This document shows, piece by piece, positions 37,224-45,717 of a DNA stretch of 64,000 nt. Every line of letters begins with the position of its first letter. The stretch's first letter is position 1. The position numbers and the translations under genes were made by a program. Source of the DNA: JADKBO01 sp965230345 (lineage in GTDB: Bacteria > Bacteroidota > Bacteroidia > Chitinophagales > Saprospiraceae); contig CBDDKR010000002.1 of NCBI GenBank assembly GCA_965230345.1, forward strand, positions 806,001-870,000, written 5' to 3'. Below the pieces are notes generated by a model. That model was not told the DNA's origin and made no database searches. It saw only the letters and a list, made by a program, of their open reading frames with translations.

Positions 37224-38195
37224 TTATTTCCTTTTTCCAAAAGGATGATCTTCCAATGGCAATTCAATAAATGGATGTTTCATATCAATGGGTGTTTTGA
37301 TTGCTCCATTACGAATATCATAAGCCATTTTAATTGCTTGTTTATTGTCATGAATCTTAAAACCGTTACCTTCTAAAATTCGTCGATAACTTTTTAAATG
37401 TAAATCGGTAAAGCCTTTTGAAAATTCAAATTCTTCTTGATTAATTCGAATACTTCTATACGTCCTAAGTCCAGTTTCTTTTATTTCCTCTGGTAAAGTA
37501 TTCTCATTTATACTCAAAAACCATCTAACATTTGCTTTGGAATATTTCAGATAACCAGCAGCTCGATCATGCGAGTGCATATGAACTTCATAATCTTCAC
37601 ATTCACCTAGGATCCAATTCAGCATATCAAAAAAATGAATCCCAATATTGGTTGATATCCCTCCTGATTTTTCATCATTGCCCTTCCATGAAGCATAGTA
37701 CCATTTACCACGTGAAGTAATATATGTAAGCTCAATATCAAGAATGTCACTTGCTTCTTCAATTCTTTCTTTAAGAGCAACGATACTTGGGTGTAACCTC
37801 AATTGCAAAATAGAATACACATTCTGACCCGTTTCTTTTTGAATTTTTTCTAACGCATCAAGATTCCATGGATTAAGTACAATGGGCTTTTCGCAAATTA
37901 CATCTGATCCATACTTCAACCCATACCTTATGTGAGCATCATGTAAATAATTCGGAGAACAAACCACAATATAATCCACTTTTTGATCACAATATTTAAG
38001 CTTCTCCAAGTGTCGATCAAACCGCTCAAACTCTGTAAAAAATGAAGCATCTGGAAAATAGGAATCAATAATTCCAACGGAATCATTGGGATCCATAGCC
38101 GCGACCAACTCTCCACCAATATCTTTTATAGCCTTCATATGTCTTGGTGCTATATAACCAGAGGCTCCTATAAGTGCAAAAGTTTTCTTTGTCAT
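37224..38195 (-). CDS. wbpB: Gfo/Idh/MocA oxidoreductase, WbpB/WlbA-like (first copy)
   Basis: The 323-residue protein has LIGASGYIAPRHMKAI, CEKPIVLNPWN and KSGGISTNIGIHFFD, the same pattern as the copy at 19839-20801. Members oxidise UDP-GlcNAc-uronate at C3 with an internally recycled NAD, providing the keto sugar for the WbpE aminotransferase encoded at 42626-43753. It overlaps cysN by 4 bases. The reason for two copies is discussed among the findings. Confidence 0.88.
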   Translation of the reverse strand: MTKKTFALIGASGYIAPRHMKAIKDIGGELVAAMDPNDSVGIIDSYFPDASFFTEFERFDRHLEKLKYCDQKVDYIVVCSPNYLHDAHIRYGLKYGSDVICEKPIVLNPWNLDALEKIQKETGQNVYSILQLRLHPSIVALKERIEEASDILDIELTYITSRGKWYYASWKGNDEKSGGISTNIGIHFFDMLNWILGECEDYEVHMHSHDRAAGYLKYSKANVRWFLSINENTLPEEIKETGLRTYRSIRINQEEFEFSKGFTDLHLKSYRRILEGNGFKIHDNKQAIKMAYDIRNGAIKTPIDMKHPFIELPLEDHPFGKRK

Positions 38196-39448
38196 AATAT
38201 CATTCCTGCTGCAACTGTATTGTTGGTCTGAATGTCTATCAATATTATGGATCCCGTTGCTCTATTCTTTTTATATGGATCCACAAATAAGGGTGATGCC
38301 GTCCTTAACTTTATCCTCGCAATATCATTCATTTTTATTACACAATCATCAGACTCTCTATGCAAAGTTTCGATATCTAACCTGTATTGTATAGAAAGGA
38401 TCTTACATTTTACTTCTTTGCTCGTATGTCTAATCATATATTTGCCCCTAGGATTCAAAGGCTTTGAAGCATCAAACCAACACATCATTAAGTCAATATC
38501 TTGAGCTGGAACAGCACTATTGTTGGGGCGACATATCATATCACCTCTACTCAGGTCCAACTGATCCTCGATCTCAACTACTACAGATTGTGGAGCAAAA
38601 GCTTCCTCAACTTTTTTGTCTCCAATCCACATACCACTGATTCGACTTGTAAATCCAGACGGAAGAGTACGAATTTCATCTCCTGTTCTCATTACACCAC
38701 CTGCGATTTGACCAGCATAACCACGAAAGTCATGGTGATTGTCATCGTATGGACGAATAACATACTGAACCGGAAATCGTGTATCGATTAAGTTGTAATC
38801 ACTGGCAATATGAACATTCTCTAAGTAATACAGTAATGTCGAACCTTCGTACCAAGTCATTTGAGATGACCTATTTACAACATTGTCACCTGTCAAAGCA
38901 GAAATAGGAACAAAGTGAACGTCGGTAACATCAAGCTTCGATGCAAACCCTTCAAACTCTTCTTGAATGGCTCTGAATCGTCCCTGATCAAATCCAACAA
39001 GGTCCATTTTATTTATACAGATTAACAGGTGTGGAATTCGAAGCAATGATGCAATTATGGCGTGTCTTTTCGTTTGCTCAACAACACCATTTCGGGCATC
39101 TATTAATATCAAAGCGACATTTGCTGTGGAAGCACCTGTCACCATATTTCTTGTGTATTCGATATGTCCTGGAGTATCTGCAACAATAAACTTTCTCCTA
39201 GGCGTAGAAAAGTATCGATAAGCTACGTCAATAGTAATTCCCTGTTCTCTTTCAGCACGAAGTCCGTCAGTCAAAAGCGCAAGATTTATATCTTTTTCAC
39301 CTCTTCTTTTGGAAACTTCTTTAATATTGTCTATTTGGTCTTGATAAACCGATTTACTATCATACAATAATCGTCCAATTAACGTTGACTTTCCATCGTC
39401 TACAGATCCAGCTGTAGTGAATCTTAATAGTTCCTTATTTTCATTCAT
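38192..39448 (-). CDS. cysN: Sulfate adenylyltransferase subunit 1 (GTPase)
   Basis: The 418-residue protein is an EF-Tu-like GTPase: P-loop AGSVDDGKSTLIGRLL (about residues 13-28), DTPGHIEYTRNMVTGAS, and NKMDLV. CysN drives ATP sulfurylase with CysD, which is encoded immediately upstream with a one-base overlap. The product APS is phosphorylated by the CysC encoded next. There is no fused APS kinase domain, in line with the separate cysC. The three genes may supply PAPS for sulfated polysaccharide. Confidence 0.95.
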   Translation of the reverse strand: MNENKELLRFTTAGSVDDGKSTLIGRLLYDSKSVYQDQIDNIKEVSKRRGEKDINLALLTDGLRAEREQGITIDVAYRYFSTPRRKFIVADTPGHIEYTRNMVTGASTANVALILIDARNGVVEQTKRHAIIASLLRIPHLLICINKMDLVGFDQGRFRAIQEEFEGFASKLDVTDVHFVPISALTGDNVVNRSSQMTWYEGSTLLYYLENVHIASDYNLIDTRFPVQYVIRPYDDNHHDFRGYAGQIAGGVMRTGDEIRTLPSGFTSRISGMWIGDKKVEEAFAPQSVVVEIEDQLDLSRGDMICRPNNSAVPAQDIDLMMCWFDASKPLNPRGKYMIRHTSKEVKCKILSIQYRLDIETLHRESDDCVIKMNDIARIKLRTASPLFVDPYKKNRATGSIILIDIQTNNTVAAGMIL

Positions 39449-40350
39449 TAGAAATAGCCTTCTTTCTTGCGATCTTCCATACTGGATTCGGATCTTTTAT
39501 CATCTGCACGACTCCCTCTTTCTGCAATTCTAGTTGTAGAAATTTCTTCGATAATATCGTCAATGCTAGATGCTTTAGATGGCCACAATCCTGTACATGT
39601 TACGTCTCCAATCGTTCGACAACGAACCTGCATTTCATGGATTTCTTCGTCAGGTCTTGTTTCTATAAAAGGACTTTCTGCAAGTATAACACCCTTTCTG
39701 TTAAGAACTCTTCTTTGATGACTAAAATACAAATTAGGCAATTGAATTTCTTCTCTGTTTAAATACTGCCATACATCCAATTCCGTCCAATTTGATAAAG
39801 GGAAAACCCTAAAGTGTTCCCCTGAATTCATTCTTCCATTGAACAAATTCCATAATTCTGGCCTTTGATTTTTAGGATTCCATTGACCGAAGTCATTTCT
39901 ATGAGAAAAAAACCTTTCTTTAGCTCTTGCTTTTTCTTCATCTCGCCTTCCTCCTCCTATAGCCACATCATAATTATTCTCCTCAATAGCATCTAGTAGA
40001 ACTTGACTTTGTAAATATATTCTACTAGCATTTATCCCTTTTTCTTCCTGAACATAACCTTGATCAATTGCTTTTTGAACAGAAGCCACGTTAAGGCGTA
40101 AATTGTGTTTTTCTATTAAGTCATCACGAAAGCTTAATGTTTCCATGAAATTATGTCCAGTGTCCACATGTAATAGTTCGAAAGGAATTGGTGCTGGGTA
40201 AAAAGCTTTAATAGCTAAATGCACCATTAGTATGGAATCCTTCCCTCCAGAAAACAAAATTACAGGATTAGAAAACTGAGCGGCGACTTCTCTAAATACG
40301 TAAATAGATTCCGCCTCTAATTCACTTAAATGATTAAGCTGATATGCCAT
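39448..40350 (-). CDS. cysD: Sulfate adenylyltransferase subunit 2
   Basis: The 300-residue protein has the PP-loop FSGGKDSILMVHLA (about residues 33-46), GGGRRDEEKARAKERFFSHR and the C-terminal RGSRADDKRSESSMEDRKKEGYF tail, diagnostic of CysD. It forms APS from ATP and sulfate together with CysN. It overlaps cysC by 17 bases and cysN by one base, so all three are tightly coupled. Confidence 0.96.
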   Translation of the reverse strand: MAYQLNHLSELEAESIYVFREVAAQFSNPVILFSGGKDSILMVHLAIKAFYPAPIPFELLHVDTGHNFMETLSFRDDLIEKHNLRLNVASVQKAIDQGYVQEEKGINASRIYLQSQVLLDAIEENNYDVAIGGGRRDEEKARAKERFFSHRNDFGQWNPKNQRPELWNLFNGRMNSGEHFRVFPLSNWTELDVWQYLNREEIQLPNLYFSHQRRVLNRKGVILAESPFIETRPDEEIHEMQVRCRTIGDVTCTGLWPSKASSIDDIIEEISTTRIAERGSRADDKRSESSMEDRKKEGYF

Positions 40351-40930
40351 GTTGATTTAATAATTCGCAAATTTCACTTACGGCTTCTTCTATTGAAACA
40401 ACTTCTGTATCAATTAACAAATCTGCATTTTCTGGAGTTTCATAGGGAGAAGATATTCCTGTGAAATTAGAGATAATGCCCTTTTCTGCCATTCCATAGA
40501 GGCCTTTTACATCTCTTTTCTTACACTCTTCTAAAGGCGTTGATACATAAACCTCTAAGAAATGTTCACGTCCTATTATGTTTCTTGCCTTATCTCTAAT
40601 TTCCTTCGTAGGTGATATAAATGAACACAAAGTAATCATTCCCCTATTTGAAAACATCTTTGCAACTGAAGCAACTCTTCTTATATTCTCTAGTCTATCT
40701 TCGGTACTATATCCCAAATCTTTGTTTATCCCATTGCGTATTTCGTCACCATCTAAAGTAGTTGTCAAAAATCCTCTTGAAAACAAGTGTTTCTCCAAGT
40801 TAGAAGCTAGTGTGCTTTTACCAGAACCTGACAAACCAGTAAACCAAACAACCAATCCTTTCTGGTTTAAAAAAGACTGGTAAGGTTCAACACCTATAAA
40901 ATCAACTCCACTATTAAAGGAGGTGCCCAA
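40334..40930 (-). CDS. cysC: Adenylylsulfate kinase
   Basis: The 198-residue protein has Walker A GLSGSGKSTLA (about residues 33-43), DGDEIRNGINKDLGYS and the FISPTKEIRDKAR loop with the conserved lid segment. It makes PAPS from APS. No cysH-type reductase lies nearby, so PAPS is more likely used for sulfation than for assimilation. Its start overlaps the stop of the ribA-like gene by 17 bases. Confidence 0.95.
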   Translation of the reverse strand: MGTSFNSGVDFIGVEPYQSFLNQKGLVVWFTGLSGSGKSTLASNLEKHLFSRGFLTTTLDGDEIRNGINKDLGYSTEDRLENIRRVASVAKMFSNRGMITLCSFISPTKEIRDKARNIIGREHFLEVYVSTPLEECKKRDVKGLYGMAEKGIISNFTGISSPYETPENADLLIDTEVVSIEEAVSEICELLNQHGISA

Positions 40931-41495
40931 AATCTTCTTTTTTTGTGCTTAAATAGGATATGTTGTCCTCATGTGGCTCAATAATAACAGGAATTCTTTT
41001 TTCTACCATAATTCCTGTACTGTGAAATGAGTCTAATTTTTCAGGATTGTTCGTAAGAAGGTTGATGCTCTTTATTCTTAATAATTTTAATACTTCTATT
41101 GCCTGATCATAATTACGATCGTCAGCGTGAAAGCCCAATACAAGATTAGCTTCTAAAGTATTCAATCCTTCATCTTGTTTGTTGTATGCACGAAGTTTGT
41201 TTATGATGCCTATTCCTCTTCCTTCTTGTCGTAAATAGAGCACAATACCTTCATTTTTTGCAATATATTGCATCGCAAAATCCAATTGCTCTCCACAATC
41301 ACACCTCCTTGAACCGAACAAATCACCAGTCATGCATTCGGAATGCATTCGGACATTTACCGTTTTTTCGAAATTCGTATTAGGGTTGTACATCATAACA
41401 ATTGGCATCTGATCATCTTGAGACGTAGAATAAGTCGCCATGTTCATCTTTCCCCATTTCGTGGGTATCATTGCCTCGCTTCTTTTTTCCAACAT
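40914..41495 (-). CDS. ribA: GTP cyclohydrolase II
   Basis: The 193-residue protein has three zinc cysteines at residues 54, 65 and 67 (C-x10-C-x-C), spaced as in E. coli RibA, plus VRMHSECMTGD and RQEGRGIGIINKLRAY. Length and motif content match stand-alone RibA enzymes, which open GTP and release formate and pyrophosphate at the start of riboflavin synthesis. It overlaps cysC by 17 bases and lies within the sugar cluster, an unusual address for this housekeeping reaction. No other rib genes are nearby. Confidence 0.92.
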   Translation of the reverse strand: MLEKRSEAMIPTKWGKMNMATYSTSQDDQMPIVMMYNPNTNFEKTVNVRMHSECMTGDLFGSRRCDCGEQLDFAMQYIAKNEGIVLYLRQEGRGIGIINKLRAYNKQDEGLNTLEANLVLGFHADDRNYDQAIEVLKLLRIKSINLLTNNPEKLDSFHSTGIMVEKRIPVIIEPHEDNISYLSTKKEDFGHLL

Positions 41496-41548
41496 AAGCT
41501 TTGTATTAACACGCTTTAGAACACTTCATGTTAATCGATTGTTCAAAC

Positions 41549-42613
41549 CTATCTGTTCTTATACATCTCATCGTAATAATTACGATATTCTCCAGATGTA
41601 ACATGATCTAGCCATTGAGTATTTTCTAGGTACCAATCAATGGTTTTTGAAAGCCCTTCTTCAAAAGTATAATTTGGTCTCCACCCTAAATCATTATCAA
41701 TTTTACTTGCGTCAATAGCATAACGAAGGTCATGACCCGCCCTGTCTGTCACAAATGTGATAAGCTCTTGACTTTCTCCTTTCTTACGGTTCAGTTTCTC
41801 ATCCATTAGGTCACAAAGCGTTCGAATTAAAGATATGTTCTGCCATTCATTATGACCTCCAATATTATACGTTTCTCCATATCTGCCTTCATGAAAAACA
41901 ACATCAATAGCCCTGGCATGATCCTCTACGTGTAACCAATCTCGAACATTTTCCCCACTACCATACACAGGAAGAGGTTTTTTATGCCGAATGTTGTTGA
42001 TAAATAAAGGAATTAGTTTTTCAGGAAACTGATTGGGCCCGTAATTGTTTGAGCAATTGGATATAACTATCGGTAGTTTATATGTATGATAAAAAGCTCT
42101 TACTAAATGATCAGAACCGGCTTTGGAAGCAGAATAAGGGCTTCTAGGATCATAGGATGTATTCTCTGTAAAAAAGCCACTACCCATCTCTAAACTGCCA
42201 TAAACCTCATCTGTAGAAACATGATAAAAAAGCTTACCATCTAAGTTGTTTTCCCAATACTTTTTGGCAACATTTAGGAGATTAGCGGTACCAATAAGGT
42301 TTGTTTTAACAAAGACTAATGGATCCGATATTGATCGATCTACATGAGACTCTGCAGCAAGATGAATTATACCATCTATGCTATACTTTTCAAAAACTCT
42401 TGTTATTTCATCTTCATCACAAATGTCTACTTTCTCAAAAATATAATTCGAAAGGTTACTCACATCATCTAAGTTTTCAAGATTACCAGCATATGTCAGT
42501 TTATCGACATTGACAACCCTGTAATTAGGATAGGCATTTACCATTCTTCTTATAACGTGTGAGCCAATGAATCCAGCACCTCCTGTTACCACTATATTTC
42601 TATCAAAAGACAT
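41549..42613 (-). CDS. rfbB: dTDP-glucose 4,6-dehydratase (RfbB-like)
   Basis: The 354-residue SDR has VTGGAGFIGSHVIRRMV, the HVSTDEVYGSL segment, the catalytic YSASKAGSDHL and NNYGPNQFPEKLIPL, all typical of RfbB. It converts dTDP-glucose to dTDP-4-keto-6-deoxyglucose. No rfbA, rfbC or rfbD lies in the window, so dTDP-glucose must come from elsewhere or the real substrate differs. It lies 12 bases downstream of the WbpE-like gene. Confidence 0.92.
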   Translation of the reverse strand: MSFDRNIVVTGGAGFIGSHVIRRMVNAYPNYRVVNVDKLTYAGNLENLDDVSNLSNYIFEKVDICDEDEITRVFEKYSIDGIIHLAAESHVDRSISDPLVFVKTNLIGTANLLNVAKKYWENNLDGKLFYHVSTDEVYGSLEMGSGFFTENTSYDPRSPYSASKAGSDHLVRAFYHTYKLPIVISNCSNNYGPNQFPEKLIPLFINNIRHKKPLPVYGSGENVRDWLHVEDHARAIDVVFHEGRYGETYNIGGHNEWQNISLIRTLCDLMDEKLNRKKGESQELITFVTDRAGHDLRYAIDASKIDNDLGWRPNYTFEEGLSKTIDWYLENTQWLDHVTSGEYRNYYDEMYKNR

Positions 42614-42625
42614 AATTGTAATTTG

Positions 42626-43753
42626 TTATTTTTTAAAAAATTGAATGATCTTTTCAATAATATAGGATTGTTGATCCTCTTCTAACTCAGTATGAATTGG
42701 CAAGGACAATACCTCTTGACAAAGACGCTCAGTTATAGGCAGTAAATCTCCATCATAATACCTTGAAAACGCCTTTTGCTTATACAATGGAATAGGATAA
42801 TAAATCATTGATGGAATACCGTGATCCGACAAGTAATTCTTCAAATCATTCCTCCTACCGTTTTTAACCTTTATAGTGTATTGATGGAATACGTGGGTAC
42901 TATTACCTTGTCTAAAAGGAATATCGATTTCTGATATTGACTTTAATCCTTCATCGTAGAAAGCAGCTGCTTGTTGTCTTTTCTGAATGTACTTTTTTAA
43001 ATACTTTAACTTCACTTTTAAAATAGCAGCTTGAATTGCATCTAAACGAGAATTACATCCGATCAGATCATGAACATACTTTATTCTTTGTCCATGATTC
43101 GCAATCATTCTGATTTTTGTCGCTAAAGATCCATTATTGGTATTTATCGCTCCACCATCGCCATAAGCTCCTAAGTTCTTGGAAGGGTAAAAAGACGTAG
43201 TCCCAATTTCTCCCAAGGTGCCAGACATTTTAATCTCACCATTTGAAGAAGTGTATTCGGCACCAATAGACTGTGCATTATCTTCTATAATTGAAATCCC
43301 TTCCTCCTTACAAACCGAAATTGTTCTTTCAATATCACAACATTGACCAAATAAATGAACAGGAACAATTGCCTTTGTCTTGTTGGTAATTGCATTTAGT
43401 ATGACATTATCAGTACAATTAAAAGTTTTGGAGTCTACATCAATCATCACTGGTATTAAGCCTAATAGTGATATAACCTCTGCTGTCGCAACATATGTAA
43501 ATGCCGGTACTATAACTTCATCCCCTTTTTGCAAATCAAGTGCCATTAAAGCTATCTGCAAGGCATCTGTTCCATTTCCACATGGAATTACATATTCGGA
43601 ATTCAAAAAACTGGCAAGACTTCGACCAAATTCTTGAACCACAGGACCATTAATAAATATAGAAGAATCTATTACACCAGATATTGATCGGTCTATTTCT
43701 TCTTTAAGATGAAGGTATTGATTTTTTATATCAACCATTTGTATCTTATTCAT
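42626..43753 (-). CDS. wbpE: WbpE-like sugar 3-aminotransferase (DegT/DnrJ/EryC1/StrS family)
   Basis: The 375-residue PLP enzyme has GNGTDALQIALMAL, EDNAQSIGAEY and the PLP lysine in TSFYPSKNLGAYGDGGAI (about residues 184-201). The family includes WbpE/WlbC, which aminate the 3-keto sugar from WbpB. The adjacent WbpD-like acetyltransferase (overlap 8 bases) supports this specificity. Confidence 0.89.
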   Translation of the reverse strand: MNKIQMVDIKNQYLHLKEEIDRSISGVIDSSIFINGPVVQEFGRSLASFLNSEYVIPCGNGTDALQIALMALDLQKGDEVIVPAFTYVATAEVISLLGLIPVMIDVDSKTFNCTDNVILNAITNKTKAIVPVHLFGQCCDIERTISVCKEEGISIIEDNAQSIGAEYTSSNGEIKMSGTLGEIGTTSFYPSKNLGAYGDGGAINTNNGSLATKIRMIANHGQRIKYVHDLIGCNSRLDAIQAAILKVKLKYLKKYIQKRQQAAAFYDEGLKSISEIDIPFRQGNSTHVFHQYTIKVKNGRRNDLKNYLSDHGIPSMIYYPIPLYKQKAFSRYYDGDLLPITERLCQEVLSLPIHTELEEDQQSYIIEKIIQFFKK

Positions 43754-44330
43754 CTTTCATTCTTTTAACTTCTTTGTTAATGAGTGCATATTTCTGTTTT
43801 GACTCAATACAAGTCGCTATACCTCTTTCATTAAATTCTAAGCGATGTCCATACTCACTTACCCATCCAATTTGTTTTCCTGGGTTTCCTACTACGAGTG
43901 CATAGGCTTTTATTGGTTTTGTAACAACTGTACCCGCTCCAATCAATGCATATGTTCCAATTTCATTACCACAAACTATGGTAGCATTGGCTCCAATTGA
44001 CGCACCTTTCTTCACCAAGGTTTTTTTGAATTCTTCTTTTCTATTAATACTGGACCTTGGATTAATAACATTTGTAAACACCATGCTTGGTCCTAAAAAA
44101 ACATCATCCTCACAATTCACACCAGTGTAAATAGAAACATTGTTTTGAACTTTAACATTGTTTCCCAATACAACGTTTGGAGATACAACTACATTTTGAC
44201 CCAAATTGCAATTTTCTCCAATTACACTATTAGACATTATATGACAAAAATGCCAAATCTTAGTCCCAGTTCCAATCTGACAATTGGAATCAATTACAGC
44301 CGTTTCATGACAAAAATATGTTGTTACCAT
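43746..44330 (-). CDS. wbpD: WbpD/WlbB-like 3-N-acetyltransferase
   Basis: The 194-residue protein is built of hexapeptide repeats (about residues 10-150) with IWHFCHIMSNSVIGENCNLGQN and a VFTNVINPRSSINRK loop that is characteristic of the WbpD/WlbB group. It would N-acetylate the 3-amino group of UDP-GlcNAc3N-uronate. Gene order wbpD-wbpE, with wbpB downstream, matches the route to 2,3-diacetamido-2,3-dideoxy-uronic acids. Confidence 0.9.
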   Translation of the reverse strand: MVTTYFCHETAVIDSNCQIGTGTKIWHFCHIMSNSVIGENCNLGQNVVVSPNVVLGNNVKVQNNVSIYTGVNCEDDVFLGPSMVFTNVINPRSSINRKEEFKKTLVKKGASIGANATIVCGNEIGTYALIGAGTVVTKPIKAYALVVGNPGKQIGWVSEYGHRLEFNERGIATCIESKQKYALINKEVKRMKDE

Positions 44331-44335
44331 ATATT

Positions 44336-45637
44336 CTATCTTCCGATTGATTCGTAATAAAACCCTTTCTCTTTCATATCCTCGACACTAAATACATTCC
44401 TTCCGTCAAAAATTGCAGGAGCATTCATTTCGTTCTTCAACCTACTAAAGTCAGGCATTCTGAATACACTCCATTCTGTAATAATGGCTAAAGCGTCCAC
44501 TCCTTTAATGGCGTCATATTGATTATCACAATACGTTATATCTGCTGTAATTTGATTCTTAAAATTTGGCATTGCCTCTGGATCAAAAGCTTTGATTTTT
44601 GCACCTTTGTTCAAAAGCCGAGAAATGATGGTAATAGCGGGAGCCTCACGTATATCATCTGTATTTGGTTTGAAAGCAAGTCCCCAAACTCCAATGGTTT
44701 TCCCTTCAATATTTCCATCGAAATAGCTGATTATCTTATCCGATAGAATTTCTTTTTGAAGGTTGTTCACATTCATTACCGACTTCAAAATTTTAAAGTC
44801 ATATTCGTTTTCATCAGCAGTCTTAGCTAAAGCTTGAACATCTTTTGGAAAACAACTTCCTCCATACCCAACACCGGGAAATAAGAATCGTTTTCCTATT
44901 CTTGTATCACTACCCATTCCTCTTCGTACATTATCTACATTAGCACCAACCAAATCGCACAAATTTGCAATTTCATTCATAAAACTAATCCTTGTAGCCA
45001 AGTATGAATTGGCAGCATATTTAGTCATTTCTGCACTTCTCTCATCCATTACATATATTGGGTTGCCTTGTCTTACAAAAGGTTCATACAACCTCATCAT
45101 TACTTTTTCTGCTCTTTCCGATGAAGTGCCAATAACCACTCTATCTGGTTTTAAAAAATCATCAACGGCAACACCTTCTCGTAAAAATTCTGGGTTTGAA
45201 ACTACATCATATAGATCAGTATTAAGCTTCTTTGATAATACTGCGCTAACCTTTTCCGATGTTCCAACAGGAACCGTACTTTTATCAACAATAACCTTAT
45301 AATCTGTCATGATCTCTGATAGGTCTTCGGCAACCTTTATAATGTATTTAAGGTCAGCTGAGCCATCTTCACCTGGTGGAGTAGGTAGAGCTAAGAAAAT
45401 AACCTCGGCTTCCTTTACACCTTCTTCTAAATTAGTCGTAAATTTTAACCTTCCTTGCTTCGAATTTCTTTCAAAAAGGGCTTCTAGTCCTGGTTCATAA
45501 ATAGTTAGTTCACCATTGTTTAGCATATTGATTTTTCTTTCATCAATATCTACACATGTTACACTATTACCTGTTTCCGCAAAACATGTTCCAGAAACCA
45601 AACCAACGTAACCCGTTCCAATTACAGCAATTTTCAT
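44336..45637 (-). CDS. ugd: UDP-glucose 6-dehydrogenase
   Basis: The protein begins MKIAVIGTGYVGLVSGTCFAE at the ATG at 45637 (433 residues). An upstream ATG at 45691 would add 18 residues, but these come from the hairpin-rich leader and look non-coding. The catalytic cysteine lies in GYGGSCFPKDVQAL, the form typical of UDP-glucose dehydrogenases. It makes UDP-glucuronate. It is the first biosynthetic gene after the regulatory pair of this operon. Confidence 0.94.
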   Translation of the reverse strand: MKIAVIGTGYVGLVSGTCFAETGNSVTCVDIDERKINMLNNGELTIYEPGLEALFERNSKQGRLKFTTNLEEGVKEAEVIFLALPTPPGEDGSADLKYIIKVAEDLSEIMTDYKVIVDKSTVPVGTSEKVSAVLSKKLNTDLYDVVSNPEFLREGVAVDDFLKPDRVVIGTSSERAEKVMMRLYEPFVRQGNPIYVMDERSAEMTKYAANSYLATRISFMNEIANLCDLVGANVDNVRRGMGSDTRIGKRFLFPGVGYGGSCFPKDVQALAKTADENEYDFKILKSVMNVNNLQKEILSDKIISYFDGNIEGKTIGVWGLAFKPNTDDIREAPAITIISRLLNKGAKIKAFDPEAMPNFKNQITADITYCDNQYDAIKGVDALAIITEWSVFRMPDFSRLKNEMNAPAIFDGRNVFSVEDMKEKGFYYESIGR

Positions 45638-45653
45638 GAATTTGTTTTTTAAA

Positions 45654-45693
45654 TGACAGGGCTTCGCCCTTAATGAGTCGCAGCAACTCACCT
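45654..45693 (-). promoter_or_regulatory. Tandem RNA hairpins in the leader between the nusG-like gene and ugd
   Basis: On the minus strand the leader forms two compact hairpins: arms at 45684-45690 and 45674-45680 with a 3-base loop (one G-U pair), then arms at 45666-45670 and 45658-45662 with a GAA loop. They are 3 bases apart and no uridine run follows, so they do not look like a terminator. Their place right after an antiterminator gene suggests a recruitment or pausing element; that part is inference. Confidence 0.5.
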
Positions 45694-45717
45694 ATTAAAT
45701 TATTGAATATCAACAGA

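Noticed and set aside
45638..45691. Upstream 18-codon extension of ugd
   Set aside because: It covers the leader hairpins, and the standard dehydrogenase N-terminus begins at 45637.
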